Source of the DNA: Bemisia tabaci
Lineage: Eukaryota > Arthropoda > Insecta > Hemiptera > Aleyrodidae
Length of the DNA stretch: 64,000 nucleotides
Direction: 5' to 3'
Assembly: GCF_918797505.1 (NCBI RefSeq)
Contig: NC_092800.1
Span: 27,488,914 to 27,552,913 of the forward strand
Numbering within the stretch: the stretch's first letter is position 1; each line of letters starts with the position of its first letter. The translations under genes were made by a program, and so were the position numbers. Below are positions 24,262 to 37,700 of this stretch, one piece after another. The notes below the pieces were generated by a model. That model saw only the letters and a list, made by a program, of their open reading frames with translations. It was not told the origin of the DNA and searched no databases.

Positions 24262-25280
24262 ATGGTATGTTTACTTTCTACCTGTTTCGACATCTATTTA
24301 CAGGATCGTTCAAAGCTCCAGTTTTTATTTATTTTTTTGTATGATAACATCAGAAAAATATGATTAACTCTATAATTTTTATTTCCGCTGATATTTCCTG
24401 TATTTTTTTTTTTTTTTTTCAATAATAAGGAATAACTTTGGATGACAGATTAACCTTTGCTCTTAATTTTTACTGGAGCCTCTGAATCAGAGCAAATACG
24501 TTATTGACTTCTACATGGACCTTTGCTCCGTCATTTTCTGTCGCACAGTTGAATTGAACTACGCTGAGGATACGATGAACGAGAGCATCCTGAGATAAGA
24601 AATGTCACTGATTAATCCCAACTCGGGCGGGTGATAGAGGAAAGGGATGCTGAACGCGCGTGTATAATTTGACAGTAGATTATACGCGTGTCTCTTCAGA
24701 AGATCTACAGAAAAGTTGCTCTGTCCAATTTAGAATTAAACGAAAAATTACTCACCTATCTAAGCTGCAGCCAAAGTTCTACGTAGAGGATTTTATCTCA
24801 CTTCCCTTGAAAGAAAAAAAAATACGATACCGAATCAATAAATTTTTCCGAAAGCTCCACAGTATTACTTTCATGAACTATACGAAAATTAATTAAAGTT
24901 TCGAGGCGTACGTAACACGGTTTTGCTTCTCAAGGAAAAAAAAGTCATGTACCCTGAAAAGTTGGCATCGAAGTAATAAAGGTGTTTTTTTTTTTGTGGT
25001 GAATGTACACGATGTCCAATTAACTTTGAGAATGAAAAAGTGATCGGTCTCTTGTACGTTTTTAAATGCGTTTGGGTTGTGATCTGAGTCAGAGGTAGCC
25101 GTAGTACACGCAAGATCGACTCCGAGTTGTTAAATTACTCGCTGACAATTTGAAACGAAAATTATCAATCAAAATAATAATGAATATTTAGGACGATCAT
25201 CCAAAAATTTCACACCTAAAAAATGAATAGGTATATTTAGATATATATTGCTGCTGATCTGTGTACTTTTGTGTTTTATG

Positions 25281-25327
<47 letters not shown>

Positions 25328-25379
25328 AAATTGTAACCAAGCAGAAGATGCGGAACTCCCATCGTCTTTTAAATAATTG

Positions 25380-25417
<38 letters not shown>

Positions 25418-28400
25418 ATATCTAGAACAGGCATTTGATAATCACCAAAAGTAATCCACAGGACAGACCATACTATTCTAAAATCGGGGTGAATTAATTT
25501 CTAACGTTTTGGTACGATTTTTTGCCTATTATCCCAATCAAAGGGGCTCTATTCCACGTTTCCTCTACTTTTCCCTCACTCATAAGTCTAATTAACTTTT
25601 GTCACAGAACTAGGTACTCTCAGATGAAGGCAAGCATAGAACCAGATTCGTGGTATCATTTACCATACTGATGTTTGAAATCTACGGCACAGTACCTATT
25701 GTGAATACTACTCGGAGTCCGTCTTTCGATTACCGCACTTTTATTACTTTGTCACAGTATGGTAAAATCGACCATTTTTCCCTTTCAGGCAATCAATCTT
25801 TATCATAATCGACTTGGGAGGGAATATCGGTAGTCATTACATACTACAAAAGCAAGTAAAAAAGTGGCGTGGAGTATTGATTAATATGCCATTCAAACCT
25901 ATATTAAAATATCGACTATCAGGGCGTTCGCAACGAACAACATGATAATCGGTTCCAGCTTCAAATTGGATAGCATCGATGGTCGATTATTACGCCTCGC
26001 CACTGAAGTAACATTGCTGCAGGCGGATTGTTGAAATTGATAGACAAAGAAGACATAGGGGTTTGAAGCGATCCTATTGGTTGAAATGGGTGGTTCTTCT
26101 AGACAAAAGGGGTAAATGATAGACTAACTACAGGGCCTCTCGTGAGTTGCCGTTAGCTAGTCTGCTACCTATCTCCTATGTTCATTGCAACCCCCCGCTT
26201 CCACCAATAGGATCCCTCCATATCCCTTTTGTCTTCTTTGTCTATAGCTTTGTCTATCAATTTCAAAAATCAGCCCGCAGGTCCCTCGGTGTCCATCGAC
26301 TTCCCTTGAGAGAGACTTGAATGCATCGACAGAAAAGCGATTCATGATGTGTGGGTATCCGGAGACTGGTCTAACTTTGTTTTCAAAAATTAAGTTTTTA
26401 CGCATTTTATTAATTTACGCTCCTTTCGGTAACGCGGCAGTATAGTATACTCCATGGGGAGCTGGTGGTGGTATACGCGAACGAGAATGGGCTAAGCTAG
26501 TAAAAGATTACGGAAAATGCTACGCACCGCTTAATAATGTGACGCATAGTGTATCGAGTCAATCGGACGACATTTTTGACTAAAACTGCAGGCTCTCATT
26601 GCAAATTTTCATGTTTAATTCGTTACATTTTAAACTTTCAGAGGTACCCCTAGAAATTTCACAAGGAACTAATGGAAACTTATATTTTAAAATCTCAAAG
26701 TCTTGTATAATAAATATAAACGGAATTATAAGCTTCATAAGTTTTCAAATATTGTCCAACCTCTACTATTGACATTACCTCGACCCACTGTGTGATGGTA
26801 AGATTGTGACATTAGGATCTCAGATGTCTTAACTCCCCGTATAAAGGGACTGCGCTTTTTGAGTAATTAATTCTGCCGTGCCTAAGGTCAAACGTCGTAT
26901 GGACATTTGAGAGTTACCAAATTTCTCCGGTTACGTATGTATTTTTGAGGAAAGGTATGCATATTTCATCGTCGCATTTTCAGATATGTTAGATCAAATC
27001 GCGAACAAAATTTCCTGAAAAACTCGACAAAAATATTTTCAAACTTTTCCCTGTAAATTCGGTTTTTAGTCAAGGAGATCTGGCAACGTCTGAAAGCTCA
27101 TACGGCGTTTTTGGAGCGAGCGAACGGCAACCTGGAGTCTTCAGGTTGGATGCCTCCGGTCACCTCGGAAACTCGGAACCAATCGACCCGCGTGGTAGTA
27201 GCGTAAGGTGAGGTCTTCCGAAAATTAAATAATCGTTCACTTAGTTTAATTGTCCTTTGCCCGGGGCACGTATGTATAATTACCGATGGGTCATTTATTA
27301 CGGAGCTGCCGTGGCGTTTATTACTCGTTAAGCCACGGCTCCACTGATGGAGCGCGACGCGAGGTTGGTCGCGCGACAGAGTGCGATGATTTTGAAGCTA
27401 TTTGTTTGTCACAGACGTTGGCAACGCTAGAGTCCCTTTATACCCAGAGTTAAGACAACTCGATTATCAGCTGACTGGCAGCCGGCCTTGGCTGGCCATG
27501 GAGGCCGAAACGAGTGCACCCAAACGAACGATATTGATGGATAAGGATCAGGAATCCTGCGATGTCTGTTACACAAAAACAACAACATCAACAAATTGAT
27601 CAATTAAAACGAAAATTAGATTGGTTTGTGAATAATTTCTTAATCTATTTTCATTTTGGACCGATGGAAATAACAATTTACTCTTGATAAACCACAATTA
27701 GGTGATATTTTCATTATTCTTGTTCACATTCGAGGTACCGCCATCTTGGTGCACTCGTTTCGGCCTCCATAAGCGAGAACCAATCAGAATTGGATTTTTT
27801 TTTAGGCCACTTTCAGCCGAACCAAAAGTGAGTTGTCTTAACTCTGGGTATAAAGGGACTCTAGGCAACGCAACACGCACACTGTTAAAAATCCTCAATT
27901 CCAAACGGAGCCAAAAACTGTAGTTCCGAATTGCAAAATGTAGTCCAAAACGTGACTGACAAACGGTCTTAGAACAGATCTTTGAATAAATACATGTCTT
28001 TTGATTGTTTATTAAGGAGATTTTAGTAGAGATGATTGAATAGGCTCCAGGATTGGATAGGATTCACTTCATCCAATCGCGCACCTCTGCCGCGCAGTTG
28101 CCCTCAACTTTTGTCTGTGGAACCGCATATTTCGTCCCCTGCGCCTGCGCAGTCGCTGTCGCCAGTTGAACGGAAAATGACGTCATTTTCCGTGTCCCCG
28201 CGTCGAAATTTTACCGGCCCGCGGCAACGAGGTTCAACTCGCGACGCGGCGCACAATAGAACAGGCCTTTTGAAGAAGTCGAACACTAAATTTTTTTACT
28301 AGAACTGTAAGTTTTGATGTTAATTTCGTTAGATTGCAAATTTTATGCGGTGCTCTCTGATGGAAGTTTCACGATTAAACAAATGAAACTACTTTTAAAA

Positions 28401-31400
28401 CCTCTTTCATTAATATAGGTATGAGCTTATGAAGTTTCCAAATTTTGTTCGACTTCTCCCGTCGACCGGCCCCAGTGTGCGACGCGGGGCAGGGCCCGGA
28501 GTGTGACTCGACGATAAATCAAAGATTCGTCCTGTGTGTGAGTGGAAACGGTCCCGGTCAAAGCACGAGGAAAATGAAAATAACTTTCTTGAAACCTTAT
28601 AATTATTATGACTCGTCGACCGTTCGACGATTACCACCCATAGGTTATTCAACAAGTTACAAGTAACCCGCTCCATTGCCGGTTTCACCGTTTGTCGACG
28701 TCGTCGCACTGGAGGGATCAGTATTTACGAAGGAAGAGAGCAGTATGTGTCAAATTTTCGAAACCGAGTTTCCTTCAAAATTCTTCTAATCTCTTGTAGA
28801 TGAAAGCACTGAACTAGCTAAAACAGCAAAATTCATCTCAATGTGTAAAAAAGGGACATATGAGAAAGCCGTAAGTGCGCAAAAAATGACGTAGTTTCAG
28901 GCATTTTTGAAATCAAGTTTCCCTCAAAATTCGTCTAGTCTCTTCTAGATGAAATCACTGAATTAGCTAAAATAGCAAAATTTTTCTTATTTTCATGAAA
29001 ACGAGACGTATGAGAAAGCCGTAAATGCGCAAGAAATGACGTATAGTGACAGGCAAGACAGCGGTAAGTTACAGTATTCCTCCATGAGTCTCCCAGAGGA
29101 AATGCGAACTGTTCCAACGGGCTGATTATTGAAATTGATAGACGAAGCTATAGGCAAAGAAGACACGGGGGAAAATGAAGCGATCCTATTGGTTGAAACG
29201 GGTGGTTCTTTTAGAATAAGAGGGAAAATGATGGACTAACTCTGCCGTGGTAGCGAAGAGAGCAGTACCTAGTTTCAAATTTTCAAAACCGAGCTTCCTT
29301 CAAAATTCGTCTAATCTCTTATAGATGAAAGCACTGAAATAGCTGAAACAGAAAAATTCATCTTAATTGTTTAAAAACGAGACCTATGAGAAAGCCGTAA
29401 GTGCGCGCGAAAAATGACGTAGTTTCAGGCAAGATAGCAGTAGTGACATTATTCCTTCAGAGAGCCAAAAAAAACAGTGATTTCAAGTACACTGAAAAAA
29501 AGATTAGTAGAATTCACCATTCCGTCACGCTGTATTTCACAGAACGTGAAGGAATGGTAAATTCTACCAATCTTCAAGTCGACTTTGCCAGAGAAATGGT
29601 TACCTGCACCAGTACATAGAAACGTTTACCTTTCTTCTGGCAGAATCTCTAAATTGACGCTGTGTGAAATACAGCGTATAGGAATGGTAAATGCCACCAA
29701 TCTTTTTTTTTTTTTTTTTCAGTGTATAGTGCCGCCCTCTTCCGCCAATTCCTAACCTGAAAATGGGTTTGTTGTGTTTCCAAAACGCAACCTCACGAAC
29801 GTGAGAATCACTTGCGGGTCTTCGGTGGTATATAGACGCCAGCACAGAGTATCACTCCTCGATTTTTAACTGTGCAAGGCGGGCTTCATAGTTAGCACTA
29901 CCGAGGTGAATGACGTCAACCACGTGTTTTTCGAGTGTCCGTACACGATCGATATACCTGAGGCTTATTATTTTTTGCCAATATATAATTTCGAACCATC
30001 AAAACGGGATTCTCCGATCAGCGCAACCGATCCATCCGCGGTGGCCCGGTGGTTTCGGCGCCCTATTTTCTAAAAATACGGTCAAGTTCAGCCCGAGGAT
30101 CAAGTTTTGGCCAACTCAACGTGAACTCTCACATTTCCTGACGGCGCGAACGGCCGGACGGTAGGAGCTGTTCAAGCCTTGTTTCATTGAGTTTATACTT
30201 CCGGTTAGCGGCCGTTCTTCCGATGCCCGATGCGTAATCTCTCCGCGCATCGGCGCGCCCGCTGCCAGATCTCGGCGAGAAAATTCGCCTAGTTTCCTAG
30301 CCGGGATAGGGGAGGACCGGTGAACGATGACCGACCGATGGCAACGGCGCAGCGTCCGATTCCGGCCGCGGATGGAAATGAAACACGCTCGTTCGTGGGC
30401 GATCTAAGGTCACTCTATCGCGAGCGATCATCTCTTCCGAAAAGAAACGAAAAAAACTCGGTTTCCGATTTTTTTTTCTCCTCGCAGTCGGGAAGGGATC
30501 CAGTGTCGATTTTCGACCCACAGACTGCGTTTTGAGATCGGCTCGTCGTCGAATTCGGGTCACGATTGGATTGAGGAAGCCGATTTCGCTGCCGACGGAT
30601 TTCCTCTTCTGCTCATATTTTTCGGGTTTGGTTTGTTTTTTGGTCCAACTTTCTCCTCCAAAATCGAGTACATAGATCGTCCAGCACGGGTTATTTTTCA
30701 ATTCGTAGTTTTTCTCACAAAAGAACGTATCTTCATTTCAATGTTGTCAGATGTCTCCGCGCAAATTGCGTTTTCAACAGGAGTTATTTGAACGTTCTGA
30801 CTGAAAATCTCTCTGATTATTCTCCTGATCTCATGCAAAAATCAGACAAGTTTTTGATGAAAATTATGCAGGTCTATTCTCGTAAAAAATTAAATTGTGT
30901 GAGTGAATTTGACAACCTTGGAATGGAGTTAAGTTTTTTCGTGCGGAAAACGATGAATTATGGCTGTGCTTTAGGGACCCATGAAGAAACCCCATTCGGA
31001 ATGACTTAGAAACGAAAGATTAAGCGCGTTTCATCTGGTAGTGCTCAATCGCCTTCAAAATAGTAAATGTGCAACCCCCAAAACAGTCGTGATCGCTCAT
31101 AATTTACAACAATTTATAAAAATTGAGCACATAGTTCCGTTTGGCAGAAATACGTCCACTTGATAAGTGGGCGTTTATTTCTCTGCTGAGTGATCCAAAA
31201 TTTTCAAAGTATTATTTTGCCTCTTCGGAACGAATGTGATACCTGGCAACGTTGAGAGAAACGAAAGTAAACGCGGCTTGTACTCGCAGAGCACGTGCTA
31301 AGACGGATGGGCAAGTAAGTGGGTGTCGTCTGTCGTGTTCGCGTGGTGTCGCGTTGTCTCCTGGCGTCATCATTTTCCGAAAAAGTATACCTCGAGCCAT

Positions 31401-34400
31401 TTTGAACATTTTTTTTTTCGTTTACATTTTAGTAGTTTGTGAATCAGGTGAGTCACCACAGCGCTCATCTGATTCGAATATCTCTCTCCAAAATTCGCTG
31501 AGCCAGAAACTAGGATTTCATCACTTAAGAGACAACTTTGATAAAAAAATTTGATCAATTTCGGTGGAAACTCGATGTTAAGTGGCATCGTTGTCACAGT
31601 GACAGGGTAAACTCACTTTTATGTACATTTAGTTCAACCTTTTGACTTATTTTTAAATTATTCATCAACATTTTGTTTCTTCGTTTAAATACGATAATTA
31701 TAATGTCGGAAAACTCGAAATTGGTTCTCTACATCAATACTTGTCGTTCTTCGGACATGTGGACAACATCTCAATGTCGCCAAATTTTTATCCCTAAATT
31801 GTATTTCAATTGCGAAACTATTGATCATCTCTAACTAGGTAAAAATTGTGCTGCTTTTTCTTCTAATATAACGCAAAAAATTGCAAAACTTTGTATGTGT
31901 TCATGCTTGTCATGATCGCCTACACATTGATCAAGCATCGTCTTGTGATTCATAAACTGCTTCATCAAAAAAGCTTTGCGGCAACTCTACCGTGCCAAGA
32001 AAAAACGCCGTATGAGCCTTCAGGAGTTGCCACATTCCCCTAATACGACGGTAATTTTTGAGGAAAGTTATGAGTATTTCACATTGAAATTTGCATAAAC
32101 TTGGAATCAAATTGCGAGTGAAATTCTCTAAAAAATTGGTAGAAAAATACCCAACTGTATCTTTAAAAATTAAAGTTTTTAATCGGAGGAAATTCGATGA
32201 CGCCTGAAGGTTCATACGACATTTTTCCTCAGCGCGGCAGAACCACGGTCTCGTGACTCTAATATAGCGGCGCGAATCGGCCTAGGCACAACTGAAACCC
32301 GTTTGAATGGGAGCGCTGTCGAACCGCGAACCGCGACACAGTGGATCGAGTCAATCAAAGTGGTCGGACATGAATTTTTTGACTAAGACAGCAAATTTTG
32401 ATGTTAACTGCATTGAATTTGAAATTTGAAGGGGTGCTCCTGGAAGAAAATTTCACGAGGAAACCACACTGAAAAAAAATTCTCGGCGTTTTTACCAAGG
32501 TCCGTTGGTACTTTTACCATCTCACTTTTTTTACCAATTATTGGTAATTTTACCAAGACAGACTAGTAAACTTACCTAAAAACCGGTATTTTTACTGTTT
32601 TTTTTTTCATGTAAGAATACCACTTTTATTGGTAATCAATTCCCGGTAACTTTGCCATTTTATCTCGGTAATTCTACCATAGTCGATAAAAAATATTGGC
32701 GTTTTTACCAAGGTCCAGTGAAATTACCGAGGAAAATTCGATAATTTTACCGAGATTTCTCGGTAAAATTACCAATTCCATAAATGGTAATGTTACCAAG
32801 AAAAAACTTGGATCAAACAGAACCCTGAATTCTTGGTAAGTTTACCCTTTTCTTAGTAAATACACCGATATTTTTTTTTCAGTGTAAAACAGCAAATTTT
32901 GATGTTAATTGCATTAAATTTTAAGGGGTGCTCCTGGAAGAAAATTTCACGAAAAAACCAATGGAACCACTTTCAGAACCTCAAAGTTTTGTATAAACGG
33001 AGTTATAAGCGTTTGAAGTTTCCAAATTTTGTCCGTCCTCTCTTCTCGACTCGATCCAATGTGCGCCGGTGAGATTCGCGAAATATTTCAGCGATTTTGA
33101 CGTTATGCCTGTCGACGGCGGAGCGGCAACCCGTTTGAATATACCGCCGACGGATATGCCCCAATTTTGATCCGATCCGAATCTTAATCCGGAGAATGTT
33201 GTCTTAATCGAGTTTTTTGGCCACAAGTGCGGCCGGAACCGAACCACGAGCCGTAATTGCACGGAGGCTAAACGGTTCGGGCGCCAAATTCGAAAGACCG
33301 TGACCCTTCACCGAGGAACTGGTTCAACGATGTTCCCATACACTGCCGTGCTGGGGAAAAACGCCGTATGAGTCCTCAGATGTTGCCAAATTTCCCACGA
33401 CAAAGCACGAACTTTCGGGATAATTTGTTAATATTTCTCTTCCGATTTTGCAGAGGATTTCGTTCGTAATTTGATCTAAAGTGTCTGAAAACAAGGAAAA
33501 ATATTCATGACTCTCTTCGATAATTGATATTTTCTGATAGGAAATCTGGCAACATGGTAATACTGGTAATACTTATACCCCTAATCCTATTGGTTGAAAT
33601 GGGTGGCTCCTTCTATACTATAAGCTCCAAGACCTCCTAATTTTGCGAAACTGGTAACGCTCAGTTCCAGCGTTCTACCGGGCCGATTTTCATGATTTTT
33701 GCGGCTATCGACGGGCAATTGTCTCTAGATAAGCCAACTTTTTTCAGATTTTCAAAATATGGCCCAGGTTTTTTTTATATTACGTGGTAAAGTTGCGAAT
33801 TCTCCCATTTAAACAATGTAAATTTATACTTTTTGTCATAGTTCGTTTGAGCGTTCTACCGAGCCGATTTCCATGATTTTTGCGTAAATCGAGAGGTAAT
33901 AGGCCCTAGATGAGCCCGCTGTAATCAGATTTTGGAAAAAGGACCCAGGTTTTTTTAAAATCACGTTATAAAAGTGAGTGAGTTTACAGAATGCTCCGGT
34001 ACTGCTACCGCTATGCGCGGGAGGATGCGCAGTGGTCGAGGAGGTTGCGCAGTAGCTGTGTAGCCTGCGCATCGGCTCTACACTTATCTACACAAGATTC
34101 GCGACGTCAACCTCACGTCGAGCGGAGGCCGAGTCGTTTAAGACGTCGAATGCGACCACTTTGAACTCGGTGTGGGTTCGATCCCCTAATCATGAAGTTC
34201 TAAATATTACCTGACTATCATTGTTCATTGTTTTACTGCAATATTTCATCAAGCAGTCATTCCAAAACGCGTCCTTTTAATTTTAAAGTAATTTTAAGTA
34301 TAAAGTTTAAAATTAAAGTATATCTCATATCGTAATTTTTTAGGGGAAAAATAAAACTAACACTGATAGAAGGGTAAAAATAGGGCCGCGAAGCGGCCCA

Positions 34401-34688
34401 TTGATGGCGCGGAGCGCCTTCAGGGGGTTGGGCCGCGTAGCGGCCAGGGGGTGTAGCCCCCTAGTTATAGACTAAGGGAGAAAATGATGTACTCACCATA
34501 GGGTCTCTTGTAGGTTGCCGTTAATGAATCTATTCTGGACCTCCTTTGTCCATTGTAACCACCCACTTCCACCACTAGGATCTTTTCATTTCCTTTTTGC
34601 CTTCTTTCTCCATAGCTATGTCTGTACATGTAAATAATCAGCCCGCTGCCATGCATGACGCCAGTCACCATTTTTGGAGGAATGGTGC

Positions 34689-34725
<37 letters not shown>

Positions 34726-37700
34726 CCAAAATCCAATTTAATGGAGAATTTCCACACACAGCTTTTTTTGCTTCATCTGAGCGTGCTTAATGAGCTGAGT
34801 TCGCAGTATTTTTCATAATTTCTTTCTGACATGAGAAATTAGAGAAAAATTGATATAAAAGTGAGAAAATGAGCCGGCCTATGACGTCATATGGCGGCAT
34901 TTTCCATTTAAACTTATGTATTTTAGCAGATTAGCTTATTTCTTCACATTTTCTTCAATAATTGGACGTAATTATTCTAAATGGAACTGCAAGTGGAAAG
35001 ATGGGGCGTGCTCGTTAGTGCTCGGGCCCTAAGAATGAATGGGGATTTAAAAGCGCTAGTGACGTCAGCGGCAGGTGGCGGAACTCTCTAACTCATGAGC
35101 CCTGTCCACAAGGCTCTTGTCACATGTTCAAGGCTCACGAGTTAGCGCTCAGTTCCTTTTGATTCAATTAAAAATCCCGCTTTTCCATTTTCTCAAAAGG
35201 AACTACTTCCACTTTTACATTGTTTCTTATGCAGCTTTCACGAGCACACCCCATTTTCCATTTGCGCATCATTCCTTTCCGCATAAATACGTCCAATTGT
35301 TCAATTCAGAAACCAAGGATATCCTCGCACTCAGTTATCCCCATCGTATCATTTTAAAAACGAAATTCACAAAATTGAAGACACCTACAAAATCTCTCTA
35401 TAGCCGATTTTAATTTTACCAAATAAACCATACCATGCACTCCTGCGCAATACTACGCGCGAAGTTCATCGACTCGGAGCTCGGGACGGAGAGAGGACAC
35501 GACTCCGGCGCGTAGCGCACACGTATACAAATCCCATTTTTCAGCAATTTACATGCATTATAAATTACAAAGTGCCGCACACAACGCCTCGGCCCGCGGT
35601 GCAGCGGGAAAGAGGCAGACCTTCATTACGATTCTGATTACACTTGCAAGTTTCCCTTCACGGGTCGCGAAGATTATTGAAACTGCAGGTACAGTACATG
35701 AAATCATTCGCAGAAAACTCCGCGGGAGAATCTCCGGATGAGCCTTAGATTGTACGAGGATACTAACTATTTGGGGCTCATTTCACAAAGGACTTGGTAC
35801 GTTTCAACGGGTATGATAGGTTCACATTTCAGCGAGGGCCGCCTCGGTGGTATTAATCTTCGCGGGTGAGTCGAGATGAATAAATGGGCTCCAACTCAAG
35901 GATACGTACATTTACGATAGGTAACAGTGTATGTCTACGGCCAGGATGCCAGATTTGGCGATATAATCAGATAACCAAAAAGCGATTAATGCTCCTCGTG
36001 GATTAGCTCCTCACGGAAAACAAAGTGTCAGGGTTATCCCCTAAAATTGTGGTACTACCCCAATTTGTTGCATGATATGGACATTTCTAATTAATTTTGT
36101 TAGTATCGCAACTCAAGTTAGGGTAGTGCCGCAACATTTGGGTTGGTTACCTAATTTATTGGGGTACTACCATAATTAAGTGGACTGCCATAGTTAATTG
36201 GGGTGCTACCATAATTAATTGGGGTACTACCACAGTTAATTGGAAATGTCCATATCATCCAACAACCTCGTGCTTTTTTTTCCGTGTAGTGGACTTATCG
36301 AAAGGAGTGTTGCAGCATCAAGGGAAGAGGTAAAAGTTGTCCTTTTTTAAAGCTTTAATTATTTAGTTTATCCTATTAAATTAATTTAAATGTAATCCAC
36401 CTCATTTTCAAAAAATTACGTGTTGACTTGATTTTATGAGTTTGAGCAGATTTTAAATACTATTTTTAAATTTATATGGTAGGCAAAGGTTTTCTATGAA
36501 TCCATTTGTAAAAGTTAGAAGCTTCAAACAAATTCCGAGAATTTCCCGTGAATTGACGAAAATTACCCCAAGGAAGGCCAAATTTTAGTTACGATACGAT
36601 CCTATATAGATTCTATATGATTGTATAGAAGAAAGTTTTACGCACACCACAGTTTCAATTTAGCATACTTTACCGCACTGGAAAATTTTGCACTTATGAC
36701 TAGAATCTCTGATTGTTCCAAATGTTTTTAACGTGAGAAATAGTCAGTGTAGATGCTCATATGTATAGATCTGACTTGATTTTCTACGTGCGAGGCGAAG
36801 GGAGATGGTAAGATGAACAACCATCGTTTCATTACGATTTTATCAAATGTAGACTTCTGCACAATTCATGGGAAAAAAAGGGAGTTTTGCCGATTGGGCT
36901 ACATCAAACGATGTGTGTATTTTGGAAAAAGGAGGGTATAATGCTTGCCAAAATTTACGCCCCAATATGACCTCTACTCTCTGGCTAGGAGCTGGATTTT
37001 TTTAGGAGGTAAGAAAGTAATTATTGAGTCCATCTACAATTTAAACAACTCATTTGGCACCAATGACCCGTAGATCTTGTGTTTCTCTCCTCATCCCCTT
37101 GCAACTACCACAAATTCAGTCGATTTCCAAGAAAATGAACTGCAGTTTCTTGGAAGTTACGCAAATTACTCTCGTGGTTTTAACTTCCATAAGTCATCAA
37201 TTTCCATAATTTTACGATGCAGGCAACTGGTACCACCCCAAGAGTCTCTGGGTACTTTGAAATCGACTGTCAAATGCGTCGTAGCTGCACGTCTGTTGCT
37301 TTTATACCATACGTAATCATAATTCACCGGGCTGTCCAACCAGACAACTGGTGAACATAAAAAAATCAGAATAAGGTACTTGAGAGAGGTTGTCCCTCGG
37401 AGGAACGATAGTGGATGGAAACCAACGATGGATGATGCAATTCTGGAAATTGATGACTGCTAACTAACTTTCAGGTTTTTCCCCTTATCCCGTTCAATTT
37501 TCACTTACATCACGATTTGACACTTCGGACTTTGGTAATGGTCAGACTGTCATAATCATAAAAAACCAGGGGCCTCTATATCGTCGCTTCTCTGACGTAA
37601 GGGCGTATCTCGATTTCGGGATGAGCCCCAGAAAACATGGATTTATATGTAAAACAGGGCTCACATGGAAATCGAGAACACCCTCACGTCACACAATGGA

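Noticed and set aside
31433..31447. 15-nt micro-exon between TTTTAG and GTGAGT
   Set aside because: It contains an in-frame stop in the relevant phase and its surroundings show no other exon support.
36158..36243. CRISPR-like regular short repeats
   Set aside because: The units are contiguous without spacers, are inside an inverted-repeat element, and the genome is eukaryotic.
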